A stretch of 16,719 bases of DNA from JBCBXA01 sp039816825 (GCA_039816825.1 JBCBXA010000060.1:1-16719); one strand, 5' to 3'; positions 1-6,946 are shown, numbered from the stretch's first letter. The notes: generated by a model from the sequence alone, not told the origin. Program-made: numbers and translations.

Positions 1-909
1 GGGGTACATGTGGTGTTCCACATGGTAGTTCATGTTGAGATAGATGAACCGGTTGATGCGGTTCATATATACCGTGCGCGTGTTGAGGCGGTGGTCGAGC
101 ACATTGTTTGCCAGACCTGCATGCTGCGTCAGGCCGGTGAGCCACATGTGCCAGCTGCCGTAAAAGCGCGGCAGCGTGGTGAGCAGCAGCGGAACCGGAG
201 ACCAGAGCGCCAGCGATGCGATGGCTGAAGTCAGGTGGATGCCTAGGTGAATGCGCGCATCACGGTGAATGGTCGGCCATTCCCACTCGGGAACATAGGT
301 TTCCACTGAAGGGTCGCGCTTGCCCAATGCGAAGATCACCATGCGGCGAAGCTGAGCCGGGCCGTCCTGCAGCCCAAAGATGTTGAGAAGCGCCACCGCA
401 AGGTCCGGCGGGCGCATATAGGCGATTTCCGGGTCGCGCCCCACAATGATCGTGTCCGAGTGGTGGCGCGAATGGCTGCGCCGCCACGCGACCGGATTGC
501 GGAACAGGTAGAAGCTCGCAATGTGGTAGATGGCTTTGTTCTTCCAGCGGGTCTTGAAGGCGGTCCCATGGCCGCATTCGTGCCAGCGCGCGTCTGACGC
601 CGAGGCAGCAAAGAGGCCGTAGACCAGCCAGAACGGGATGGAGAGCCAGCCGTTCACTGTCGTCAGCCAAGCTGCGCTTGCCCCAAACCCTGCGAGAAGC
701 GCGATCCAGATGATGGCGTCGCGGGTGGCCGGGCCGTCCGTTCGCTGCATCAGCGCTTTCATGGTCAACCGGTCAACATCAGTGTGATACCAGCTGGCCG
801 CCGCCAAGCCGCGCTCCACGGCCTGCGAACCTGCGCCGGACACGAGGTCATAGTCCGCGACCTTCCAGCCCCTCCTGTCGACATATGCGCCCTTATCACT
901 GATCGACAT
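1..909 (-). CDS. Fatty acid desaturase family membrane protein (3' end beyond window)
   Basis: Integral-membrane di-iron desaturase/hydroxylase family; 303 residues are visible and the C-terminus lies beyond base 1. The three histidine boxes that bind the di-iron centre are present: HECGH (110-114), HSRHH (146-150) and HVEHH (296-300). Hydrophobic stretches at about 64-82, 88-103 and 226-243 fit membrane segments. The ATG at 909 is preceded by GGGAGG at a good distance. The family introduces double bonds or hydroxyl groups into acyl chains. Some bacterial relatives, such as the MocD type, work on other substrates with a Rieske ferredoxin, so the exact substrate is unknown. It is divergent from an arsR-SRPBCC pair, and its predicted promoter overlaps an operator-like palindrome (1046-1065), suggesting repression by that ArsR protein. 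Family assignment is secure; function is inferred. Confidence 0.93.
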   Translation of the reverse strand, partial: MSISDKGAYVDRRGWKVADYDLVSGAGSQAVERGLAAASWYHTDVDRLTMKALMQRTDGPATRDAIIWIALLAGFGASAAWLTTVNGWLSIPFWLVYGLFAASASDARWHECGHGTAFKTRWKNKAIYHIASFYLFRNPVAWRRSHSRHHSDTIIVGRDPEIAYMRPPDLAVALLNIFGLQDGPAQLRRMVIFALGKRDPSVETYVPEWEWPTIHRDARIHLGIHLTSAIASLALWSPVPLLLTTLPRFYGSWHMWLTGLTQHAGLANNVLDHRLNTRTVYMNRINRFIYLNMNYHVEHHMYP

Positions 910-1045
910 TGCGAACCCTCCCAAGTTCCTGCTGCCGTCAGGATGACCATCGGAACCTTCAGTAGCAAGAGCCTTGCCGTCGCGGCCACCGGTTTGGTGG
1001 CAGAGGTCATCTCGACACTTCGGCGCCGGTTGGCTGCTACTCAAA

Positions 1046-1065
1046 ACTTATCTAAACGGATTAGT
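1046..1065. promoter_or_regulatory. Operator-like palindrome O1
   Basis: Imperfect palindrome ACTTATCTAAACGGATTAGT. It matches the second palindrome at 1094-1113 at 17 of 20 positions, with centres 48 bp apart. It covers the predicted -10 (1047-1052) and part of the spacer of the minus-strand desaturase promoter. The likely ligand is the ArsR protein encoded just downstream, because winged-helix ArsR dimers bind short palindromes at their own promoters. Binding is inferred. Confidence 0.6.
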
Positions 1066-1075
1066 TTCTTGACAA
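1047..1075 (-). promoter_or_regulatory. Predicted promoter of the desaturase gene
   Basis: On the minus strand TTGTCA (1075-1070) and GATAAG (1052-1047) are separated by 17 bases, a sigma70-like layout with 5/6 and 4/6 consensus matches. Transcription would start near 1040, leaving a leader of about 130 bases before the ATG at 909. Its -35 shares the TTGACAA heptamer with the opposing arsR promoter. Prediction only. Confidence 0.45.
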
Positions 1076-1097
1076 GAGCGCGTCCGTCCCGTAACTT
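1069..1097 (+). promoter_or_regulatory. Predicted promoter of arsR-SRPBCC operon
   Basis: A perfect -35 TTGACA (1069-1074) lies 17 bases from TAACTT (1092-1097; T, A and final T match). The expected start of transcription, 6-7 bases downstream, falls on or next to the arsR ATG at 1104, and no Shine-Dalgarno sequence precedes that ATG. This points to a leaderless mRNA. The -10 overlaps palindrome O2, which would allow autorepression. Confidence 0.5.
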
Positions 1098-1113
1098 ATC
1101 CAAATGGATAAGT
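1094..1113. promoter_or_regulatory. Operator-like palindrome O2 spanning the arsR start codon
   Basis: Near-perfect palindrome ACTTATCCAAATGGATAAGT; only the two central bases break symmetry. It overlaps the predicted -10 and contains the arsR ATG (1104-1106). It is a 17/20 copy of O1. Bound repressor here would block transcription of its own operon. Confidence 0.65.
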
Positions 1114-1427
1114 ATTTGCCGCAGAAGTTTCACGCGCTGGGTGATGCCACACGGTTCGCCGTTGTCGAGCAGTTGCTGAACGGGCCGGCTTCAGTGAGCG
1201 AGCTTGCAAAGCCGCACGACATGGCGCTGCCCGCGTTCACCAAGCATCTCAAAGTTCTGGAGACGGCTGGTCTGATCCAAAGCCGGAAAAGAGGGCGTGT
1301 TCGCACCTGTTTCCTTGAAACAGAAGCCATGCGTGAGATCCACAGCTGGATTGGCGCTCGAAAAGCGCTTTGGGAAGCCCGAATGGACAATCTGGCTTCT
1401 TATCTGGAAGAAGACGGAAGGAGTTGA
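1104..1427 (+). CDS. ArsR/SmtB-family transcriptional repressor
   Basis: A 107-residue single-domain winged-helix protein, the usual ArsR size. The N-terminal FHALGDATRFAVVEQLLNG and the recognition-helix region around 37-60 (SELAKPHDMALPAFTKHLKVLE) are typical of the subgroup encoded next to AHSA1/SRPBCC genes. No CxC-type metal-binding pair is present; the only cysteine is near residue 69, so a metal sensor is unlikely. The start is the ATG at 1104, which sits inside palindrome O2 with no ribosome binding site, consistent with leaderless translation. The SRPBCC gene begins 3 bases after the stop, so the two form an operon. It probably represses itself and the divergent desaturase gene. Inducer unknown. 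Confidence 0.9.
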   Translation: MDKYLPQKFHALGDATRFAVVEQLLNGPASVSELAKPHDMALPAFTKHLKVLETAGLIQSRKRGRVRTCFLETEAMREIHSWIGARKALWEARMDNLASYLEEDGRS

Positions 1428-1430
1428 GCG

Positions 1431-1883
1431 TTGGATATTTGTCATGAGACGCTGGTGTTCGAACGCGAGATCGCAGTGCCCCCCGCGCGCGTTTTCGAAG
1501 CCTATGTGAACACCGATGTGCGGGAGAAATGGTCTGCTCCGTCACCAACGGCTGAAGTCAGGATCGACACTTCCAATGTAAGCACCGGCGGAAGGGAAAC
1601 CGGTCGATGCGGAAGCAAAGGGGACCTTCGGTGGTCTCTCAATCTCCACTATCATCGAGTGACGCCAGATCGGCAGATTACTTTTAGCGAGGAGCTTTGG
1701 GACGGCGAAGAGATGCTGGTTGTCGCTCTGATCACATTTGACATCCAACAGGCCAGCAATGGCGGAACGCTTTTGAAGTTGACGGACCAGATCACATCTT
1801 TTGTGGGCGCGGACGTCGTTGCCGGTCACCGCCAAGGATATGAGCAAGCCCTGACGAACCTCACTCACCACCTGACTTCCTAA
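1431..1883 (+). CDS. SRPBCC/AHSA1 (START-like) domain protein
   Basis: A 150-residue protein with the AHSA1 pattern. It opens with a strand reading VFEREIAVPPARVFEAYVN and continues REKWSAP. The middle is rich in beta strands (ITFSEELWDGEEMLVVALITF), and a long C-terminal helix ends GYEQALTNLTHHLTS. These helix-grip proteins enclose a hydrophobic ligand and are often encoded with an ArsR regulator; their cellular role is usually unknown. The start is TTG at 1431, 3 bases after the arsR stop, served by GGAAGGAG at 1415-1422. No in-frame ATG fits. With a desaturase gene divergent from it, a lipid-like ligand is a reasonable guess but not shown. Confidence 0.85.
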   Translation: MDICHETLVFEREIAVPPARVFEAYVNTDVREKWSAPSPTAEVRIDTSNVSTGGRETGRCGSKGDLRWSLNLHYHRVTPDRQITFSEELWDGEEMLVVALITFDIQQASNGGTLLKLTDQITSFVGADVVAGHRQGYEQALTNLTHHLTS

Positions 1884-2040
1884 GCGTCACACCCCGTATG
1901 ATTTGAGGCACGCAGGCCAAGAAGAGGGGCTTTCGTTCTATTGAGGAACGTCTCGATAGATCGATGATGGTCTCAGGCGCGGTTTGGCGATCAACTCCCC
2001 CGTCGCATTCATCTGAGCCGCTGAGCTGAGCTAGCTGTGA

Positions 2041-2694
2041 TCAGCAGGCCACCTGGAACTCTCGTCCCCGGTTGCCCCGTCCTTCGCGGTGGCCAAACTG
2101 GATGTAGTGGCGTGCCAAAGCCACTTCATTGCCGCCCAGCTTTGCCCGGACATCGGGGAAGATGGCTGCATATCGGGCTCCGCAGAAGCGATTGGTCTGA
2201 CGTCCTTCGCGGTGGCCGTAGATGAAATAATGGTCCAGAGCCCGCTGCTCGCTCAAGCCAATGGCACGCACCAGATCATCATATCCCGCAACGTATTCCA
2301 GCGGCTCAAAAGTGATGTTCCGCCCCTCACGACAGCCAAAGCGCAAATAATGATCGCGTGCCCGGTTCACGTCGCGCCCAAATGCGGAAACGAGATCGGG
2401 ATAGGACGCCGTGTAGAGCAAGGTCTCAAACTCATTTGCGAGCATGCGCTCGTATATGAAGCGACACTGGCGGGGCAGATTGGCGCCCGATTGGGACGAA
2501 TAGCTCGTGAGCGATGATGTCGGCGATGCGAAGCTCGGAGATGTTTGGGCGACGGATGATGGCGCCGGTGCTTCAGCGACCGTACAGGCCGTAAGGGCGA
2601 AGATTGACAACAGCGCCGCGGCACGACCCAGAGCCATCCTTGCCGACATTCCGAAAAAAGCCCCACAGGCGTCCGTATTGATCAAGCTTCTCAT
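2041..2694 (-). CDS. Lipoprotein with three 37-residue YPDL/REGR repeats
   Basis: A predicted 217-residue outer-surface or periplasmic lipoprotein. A hydrophobic segment ends in the lipobox LTAC, with the lipidated Cys at residue 37. A Ser/Pro/Ala-rich linker follows, then three tandem repeats at residues 89-125, 129-165 and 170-206 (bases 2320-2430, 2200-2310 and 2077-2187). Each repeat reads roughly Y-x3-(Y/F)-(P/D)-D followed by A-x2-HY-x2-(F/Y)G-x-REGR. Similar repeats occur in secreted proteins of alphaproteobacteria and cyanobacteria; no biochemical role is known to me. The ATG at 2694 was chosen because GAGGG precedes it. Later ATGs at 2649 and 2637 would give a more standard signal peptide but lack a ribosome site. 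It appears to be transcribed alone. Confidence 0.8.
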   Translation of the reverse strand: MRSLINTDACGAFFGMSARMALGRAAALLSIFALTACTVAEAPAPSSVAQTSPSFASPTSSLTSYSSQSGANLPRQCRFIYERMLANEFETLLYTASYPDLVSAFGRDVNRARDHYLRFGCREGRNITFEPLEYVAGYDDLVRAIGLSEQRALDHYFIYGHREGRQTNRFCGARYAAIFPDVRAKLGGNEVALARHYIQFGHREGRGNRGREFQVAC

Positions 2695-2940
2695 GCACCC
2701 ACCCTCGTTTCTGCAACCGCTTGTGCCAAGATTGAGTGCCAAGAGCGAGCGAAAAATCCACAAGAGCAGGGTAAGGGCGGGATAGTTTCAACGATTGAGG
2801 GCTTCGGTTATGGCGTTTCCTTGCTCGGCTTTGAGACCAAGTCCGCCGATGATCATGGGAAGCTCAAACGCGCCTTGAGGGCTCGCTGTGCGGAGGGAAC
2901 GGATCTTGGCGGCACACGCCTGGCGCTGTACCTGTGCGGC

Positions 2941-3444
2941 ATGACGGCTGCCGATAGAAGCGAATGCCCAGGATGTGGCGCCCTGTTGCCGATGGTAGAA
3001 GGCCCGGTTCATCGTTACATGGATGGATCGCCGGCGTGCTTCGAATTCTTCACCCGTATTCTGGCCTACGAGTACAGCGACGCAGCGCTACAAACCACTC
3101 ACCGCATGACAGTTGATACTTATGCGGTTCAGCATCCGGGCGCGGACGGAACGAGACGGCAGATTCAATCGGTTGGTTTGCATCTTGCTCGGTTGAAGCT
3201 CCAACTCGACAACCCGCTTCGCCCGAGAGAAACGAACGAAGTCATGCTCGGCTTGAGCGAGTTCAAGCACAGCCTGGAACGGCTGGAGCCACCCAAGCGA
3301 TTTTCGATGACTGTCGCCGATGTTGTAGAATTTGCTGGCACCTCGCAGCACCCGGACCGGGTTAGGGCCTGGGCGCTGGCAACGTGGAACGATTGGTCAG
3401 AGCACCATGGCTACATCAGTGACTGGGTGAAGAAGCGATTGTAG
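2941..3444 (+). CDS. DUF5946 family protein
   Basis: A 167-residue protein resembling the DUF5946 family. The N-terminus has a CPGCG knuckle (Cys9, Cys12) followed by a GPVHRYM-type segment and a Pro-Ala-Cys. The core is YEYSDAALQTTHRMTVDTYAVQHPG, then QSVGLHLARL. The C-terminus, with WALATWNDWSEHH, is also typical. The family has no established function; the CxxC and conserved His residues suggest metal binding. The frame is open back to a TTG at 2821, but the family usually begins just before the CPGCG motif, so I prefer the ATG at 2941. Its ribosome site is weak. It converges with the DOMON gene, 33 bases between stops. Confidence 0.75.
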   Translation: MTAADRSECPGCGALLPMVEGPVHRYMDGSPACFEFFTRILAYEYSDAALQTTHRMTVDTYAVQHPGADGTRRQIQSVGLHLARLKLQLDNPLRPRETNEVMLGLSEFKHSLERLEPPKRFSMTVADVVEFAGTSQHPDRVRAWALATWNDWSEHHGYISDWVKKRL

Positions 3445-3477
3445 CTCGAGCTCTAAACCGACGCCTTCCTTCATCAA

Positions 3478-3981
3478 TCAGAGTTCCATCAGGAAGTGGC
3501 GGCGCCATGCTGAGTGGTGCTCGAAATCGGTGTCATGTGACCACGCAAGCATCACGTAGGATCGTTTGCCCGATGAGAGTGTGGGATTGTCGCTGTCGGC
3601 CAGCACATGTGGCATGGAAAACTGCATTGTGGTCGTGTTTTCAGACGTGTGTCCGCTCACGTGCTCGACCGCAGGAGCAAGGCCAAGGTCCTGAATTCTC
3701 CGATGGTTTGGCACGAGGGCTATGCGCTCTTCTGCTCGGAAGGAACTTCCCACCACGGCACCCATGACAAAACGTGTGCCTTCGAGACGTTCCTGATTGT
3801 TGAATCCAACGGCCAGCCAGCCTTTGGTTGGCGCGCTGAATGTTGAGAACAGCCGGTCCTTTCGGTGCCAGTTCCGGAACGTCGTTCCATCCAAACTCAG
3901 TGTTTCTTGCAAGGGCGAAGCGGATGCAGGGATCGCCGAGAACGTCAAACCTGCGCCCAGCACGAAATGTCTTCGGTTCAT
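3478..3981 (-). CDS. Tat-exported DOMON-domain protein
   Basis: A 167-residue secreted protein. The N-terminus MNRRHFVLGAGL is a twin-arginine-like signal peptide ending near ASA at 20-22. The rest fits a single DOMON beta-sandwich: a strand reading LFSTFSAPTKGWLAVGFN (44-61), RFVMGAV (70-76), and a C-terminal AWSHDTDFEHHSAWRRH (146-162). DOMON domains bind heme b or sugars. Met73 together with His155 or His156 would match the Met/His ligand arrangement of heme-binding members, which also fits export of a cofactor protein by Tat; this is inferred. The gene starts 16 bases after the stop of the methyltransferase gene and is likely co-transcribed with it. Confidence 0.78.
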   Translation of the reverse strand: MNRRHFVLGAGLTFSAIPASASPLQETLSLDGTTFRNWHRKDRLFSTFSAPTKGWLAVGFNNQERLEGTRFVMGAVVGSSFRAEERIALVPNHRRIQDLGLAPAVEHVSGHTSENTTTMQFSMPHVLADSDNPTLSSGKRSYVMLAWSHDTDFEHHSAWRRHFLMEL

Positions 3982-3997
3982 GAAAGGTCTCTTCTCT

Positions 3998-4606
3998 TTA
4001 GATGTGCAGGATCATGGCGGCTGCCGAACCGGAGCAATGAAGAGACTGAATGCGCCGCGCGCCTGCGGCCACGGCCAGCTCACGGATTTGGCGATCCACC
4101 AGGAAAGACCCGCGGCCTGAGTGCGAGATCCTGTGGCGCAAGACGCGATCGGCGATGGATCGTGGCGGGCGGTCCGCATAAAACACGATGCAAACATGAC
4201 CACCGTGCCGGGTGACGCGCACAAATTCGGACAAGGCCGGATAGGGGTCATCCACTGTTTCGATGCCCCACGCGCAGGTCAGCAGATCAAAGCTGCTATC
4301 TTCAAAAGGCAAATCCTGCATCCGCCCGTTTACGCGTCGCGCCGGAATGTCTTCGCAGAAGTTCAGCATCTGTTGGGATGCGTCCAGCAACACCAGGTCT
4401 GTTTTGCCCTCAAGGCCCTTGAGCAGCCGACGCGCCACTGTTCCGGTGCCACAGGCGACATCCAGAAGCCTGATGCCAGGATACAGAAGTGCCGTTACCG
4501 CGCCTTCAAATGCACATTGCGCTTCCCCTCCGGCGAAGCGGAGCCAGCGGGCGTGGGCCTTGCCGTAGGTCTCGGCCACATCGTCATAAACATTATGTTG
4601 TCTCAT
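3998..4606 (-). CDS. Class I SAM-dependent methyltransferase
   Basis: A 202-residue methyltransferase of the UbiE/Methyltransf_11 type. Motif I is LLDVACGTGT at 47-56, the acidic residue after strand 2 is LLDAS at 73-77, DLPFEDSSFDLLTCAWGIE at 98-116 covers the region before and in strand 4, and strand 5 lies near HVCIVFYA. It transfers a methyl group from S-adenosylmethionine to an unknown acceptor in the cytoplasm. A C-terminal stretch (RPPRSIADRVLRHRI) probably shapes the acceptor site. The DOMON gene follows within 16 bases, and a marR-type gene is divergent with a 73-base gap containing an inverted repeat, so the pair is probably under MarR control. The ribosome site before the ATG at 4606 is weak. 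Confidence 0.88.
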   Translation of the reverse strand: MRQHNVYDDVAETYGKAHARWLRFAGGEAQCAFEGAVTALLYPGIRLLDVACGTGTVARRLLKGLEGKTDLVLLDASQQMLNFCEDIPARRVNGRMQDLPFEDSSFDLLTCAWGIETVDDPYPALSEFVRVTRHGGHVCIVFYADRPPRSIADRVLRHRISHSGRGSFLVDRQIRELAVAAGARRIQSLHCSGSAAAMILHI

Positions 4607-4647
4607 CTCGTCTCGCCCACTTGCCGGGTGCTCCCAATAGCACTATC

Positions 4648-4662
4648 GTCAAGTAGGTTGAC
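4648..4662. promoter_or_regulatory. Inverted repeat in the marR/methyltransferase gap
   Basis: GTCAA-N5-TTGAC between the divergent starts at 4606 and 4680. It is flanked by a direct repeat ACTATC at 4642-4647 and 4661-4666, 19 bases apart. Its size and place fit a MarR-family operator controlling both directions. No convincing -35/-10 pair could be assigned. Confidence 0.45.
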
Positions 4663-4679
4663 TATCATGGAGCTCAGAA

Positions 4680-5120
4680 TTGGTCAAGCAAGCTGACGAC
4701 TTTCGAATCGACCATGTTGGTTGGCGCCTTTGGGATGCGGCTGCGAAGTGGAAAGAGAAGTTCGCGGCAGAGATGGTTGCAATGGGGCACGACTGGTATG
4801 CCGAGGCGCGCTCCAGGGTCGTTCCCTATGTTGGGCCCAAAGGCACCCGGCAGTCAGATATCGTCGCCAGAATGGGTGTGAGCAAACAAGCCGTTCAGCA
4901 GCTTATTCTGGATCTGGAAGAGTCCGGGATAGTACGGCGAGAGCCTGATCCCGATGATGGCCGTGGCAAGATCGTCCACTTTACCGAACGGGGATTGACC
5001 GCTCAGCGAGACAGTCAGAAAGCCAAGAGAAAAGTGGAGGCTGAAATCAAAGCGCTGCTCGGTGACGAAGATTTCGAACGTCTGGTCAGTGCTCTCAGAA
5101 AGATAGGTTCTGACGCATGA
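4680..5120 (+). CDS. MarR-family transcriptional regulator
   Basis: A 146-residue winged-helix regulator. The helix-turn-helix lies at about 56-80 (TRQSDIVARMGVSKQAVQQL). The wing is PDPDDGRGKIVHFTERG, with the Asp-x-Asp-Gly-Arg signature of MarR proteins. The flanking helices would form the dimer interface. The start is TTG at 4680, placed by GGAG at 4669-4672; no in-frame ATG fits. It is divergent from the methyltransferase-DOMON pair, with an inverted repeat between them, so local control of that pair and of itself is the simplest reading. No ligand can be inferred. Confidence 0.88.
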   Translation: MVKQADDFRIDHVGWRLWDAAAKWKEKFAAEMVAMGHDWYAEARSRVVPYVGPKGTRQSDIVARMGVSKQAVQQLILDLEESGIVRREPDPDDGRGKIVHFTERGLTAQRDSQKAKRKVEAEIKALLGDEDFERLVSALRKIGSDA

Positions 5121-5248
5121 ATTCCGCCGCTTCGCCAAGCCATCGCTGAGGGTTCGAACCCGGAATTCGACAAGAATCCAGACTCGCGCTTGAGTGATGT
5201 CCCGAATGGTGATCTGCTGGATTTGACAGTCCAACGTTGGAGAGCCGC

Positions 5249-5893
5249 ATGGACCCTATCCTCAATGCCTACATTCTCACCCTTGGCGGTGTTGTTCTGG
5301 CGCAGGCGTCGCCAGGCCCCAATCTGATGGCTGTCGCGTCCACTGGTCTGGCTCAAGGGCGGTCGCGGGCGCTGTGTGTCGTTCTTGGAGTGGCGTCCGG
5401 CATGTTCATCTGGGCGGCGGGGGCTGCGCTGGGCCTGGGTGCGTTCTTCACCGCTTATCCGGTTTCTCTGGTCATCCTGAAATTACTGGGCGGCGGCTAT
5501 CTGCTGTGGCTGGGTCTGAAGGCTCTAAGGGCTTTCTGGAAGAACGAGGCGGTGTCCATCAGTGCCAGCAAGCGGCAACTGTCCCATGGCGGGGCGGTGC
5601 GCCGGGGGCTGGCGGTGATCCTGACCAACCCCAAAGCCGCACTCATGTGGTCGGCGGTGGCGACTTATCTCTACGGTGCCGGTCTCAGCCCTGTGCAGGT
5701 GCTGGCGTTCGGCCCGCTTGCAGCTGTGACGGCGCTGTTGATCTACGGCACGTACGGGCTTCTGTTTTCAAGTCAGGTCGCGGTTTCAGGCTATGCGCGT
5801 TTCGCGCGCTGGTTCGAGGCTGCCTTCGGTCTGGCCTTTGCCGCTCTGGGCGGGCGGCTCTTGCTCGATGGAGTGCGGGCCATCCGCAACTAG
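5249..5893 (+). CDS. LysE/RhtB family amino-acid exporter
   Basis: A 214-residue inner-membrane exporter of the LysE/RhtB family, the usual length, with about six hydrophobic segments. Signature regions are SPGPNLMAVASTGLAQGRSR (21-40) with the following GVASG, the GGGYLLWLGLKALR turn (81-94) and TNPKAALMW (126-134). Relatives export amino acids or homoserine-like compounds; the substrate here is unknown. The ATG at 5249 was chosen over an upstream TTG at 5237 because GGAGAG (5239-5244) sits at the right distance from the ATG. The last 36 codons overlap the 3' end of the convergent GlxA-type gene by 108 bases. The 128-base gap to marR shows nothing I can assign. Confidence 0.9.
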   Translation: MDPILNAYILTLGGVVLAQASPGPNLMAVASTGLAQGRSRALCVVLGVASGMFIWAAGAALGLGAFFTAYPVSLVILKLLGGGYLLWLGLKALRAFWKNEAVSISASKRQLSHGGAVRRGLAVILTNPKAALMWSAVATYLYGAGLSPVQVLAFGPLAAVTALLIYGTYGLLFSSQVAVSGYARFARWFEAAFGLAFAALGGRLLLDGVRAIRN

Positions 5894-6859
5894 TTCGATC
5901 TGCGGGTTGGCCCGAAATGCCCGAGGGGTAATGCCGAACAAAGCCTTGAAGTGGCGCGCCAAAGGCGGCGAACCGCCAAACCCAGTCAAAAGTGCGATTT
6001 GCGTGACTGACTGATCCGAGTGACGCAGCAATGTGACAGCGGATTCCAGTCGCAGCCTTCGATAGGTCTCCATGGTGCTGCGGCCGGTGCGCTGGGCAAA
6101 CAGCCGGTTGGCCTGCCGTATGCTCACCCCACCCGCCCTGGCGACGGCGGCCAGGCTGAGCGGCTCTGCCAGATTGTTGCGCATGGCAGCGAGCATCCGG
6201 CGCACCGATCCGTTGCCATTGGCCAGGTCTGTTTCCGGAATGGCGCTACTGGCGGCATGACGCGGCGGGGGCGCTATGAGCATGCGCCGCACGGCCTGAG
6301 ACACCTCTCCGCCAAAGTCCTGACCGATGAGGGTGAGGGTGAAGTCGAGTGCCGAAGCGCCGCCGGCCGAACTGGATATGCTGCCGTGAACAGCCAGTCT
6401 GGTTTGTTGCGGCTTTTCGGTTGAGCCCAGCGCCGCAAGCGCCTCCAGTGATCTGGGATGAGTTGTAAGAGGCTCGGCTGCGGTGATGCCGGATCGAGCC
6501 AAGACAAGGCTGCCCGCGCCCACCCCGACGAGGTGCACGCCGCGCTGGTGCAGGTTTGACAGCCAGAATGAAACGCGAGGGTCTTCGGTGTTGGCGGACG
6601 CTTCGTCGCTGAAGATGATCAGCCGGTCGAAATCCATACGCTCGCCAATATGGGTCGTTGCCTTGACCTGCGCAGGAATGATGCCGCCGACCGAATGGCT
6701 CGTCGCCTGGCCGCCAAAATGCGGGATGGCACTCAGCGGGTAGGCGCGGCGGCGCAAATGCCGGTTGGCGGCCCCAAGCGCTTCGACCACTGACCCATAG
6801 GCCAGTAGGTCAAAATCACCCATGAGCAAAAGTCCGGTTCGACATGTCGAAATGGCCAT
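5786..6859 (-). CDS. GlxA-family (DJ-1/PfpI-like plus AraC) transcriptional regulator
   Basis: A 357-residue two-domain regulator. Residues 5-190 form a DJ-1/PfpI-like domain (LLLMGDFDLLAYGSVVEAL, FDRLIIFSD). Residues 215-320 are an AraC DNA-binding domain with two helix-turn-helix units, ending GFGGSPPLARHFKALFGITPRAFR. The nucleophile-elbow Cys common in GlxA proteins is Gly114 (GVGAGSLVLA). Members such as GbdR and CdhR also lack it and sense small ligands, including glycine betaine and carnitine products. It is divergent from fhs with an 87-base gap, so control of one-carbon genes is likely (inference). Residues 323-357 have no family counterpart and are encoded antisense to the end of the lysE-type gene. 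Confidence 0.88.
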   Translation of the reverse strand: MAISTCRTGLLLMGDFDLLAYGSVVEALGAANRHLRRRAYPLSAIPHFGGQATSHSVGGIIPAQVKATTHIGERMDFDRLIIFSDEASANTEDPRVSFWLSNLHQRGVHLVGVGAGSLVLARSGITAAEPLTTHPRSLEALAALGSTEKPQQTRLAVHGSISSSAGGASALDFTLTLIGQDFGGEVSQAVRRMLIAPPPRHAASSAIPETDLANGNGSVRRMLAAMRNNLAEPLSLAAVARAGGVSIRQANRLFAQRTGRSTMETYRRLRLESAVTLLRHSDQSVTQIALLTGFGGSPPLARHFKALFGITPRAFRANPQIELVADGPHSIEQEPPAQSGKGQTEGSLEPARETRIA

Positions 6860-6882
6860 AAATGCTTATTCGGTGGCCATAA
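6853..6882. promoter_or_regulatory. Direct repeats between the GlxA-type gene and fhs
   Basis: TGGCCATAA occurs at 6853-6861 and again at 6874-6882, exactly 21 bases apart, or two helical turns. AraC-type domains typically bind direct half-sites with this spacing. The first copy overlaps the regulator's start codon (6857-6859). A perfect 14-base palindrome, TTCGACATGTCGAA, lies just inside the regulator gene at 6838-6851. Binding is inferred. Confidence 0.45.
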
Positions 6883-6946
6883 TCGGAAAGTCAATATGTC
6901 GCACTGGAGACATTGTGCGCGCCAGATTCAGTTGGAGACACGGCGC

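Noticed and set aside
1884..2040. Gap between the SRPBCC and lipoprotein genes, examined for a terminator or small RNA
   Set aside because: Only a weak five-pair stem (CGTTC/GAACG) without a U-tract was found; nothing supportable.
2723..2744. GTGCCAAGA direct repeat upstream of the lipoprotein gene
   Set aside because: Short, 13-base period, no partner regulator or promoter nearby; likely chance.
2788..3012. Minus-strand frame of 74 codons, with a segment FELPMIIGGLGLKAEQGN that reads somewhat protein-like
   Set aside because: It overlaps the DUF5946 start region, has no ribosome site and no recognisable family; could at most be a remnant.
5150..5161. GGGTTCGAACCC, resembling a tRNA T-arm and a possible integration site
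   Set aside because: The flanking bases do not form a five-pair T stem, and no acceptor, D-arm or anticodon arm can be drawn; treated as a chance palindrome.
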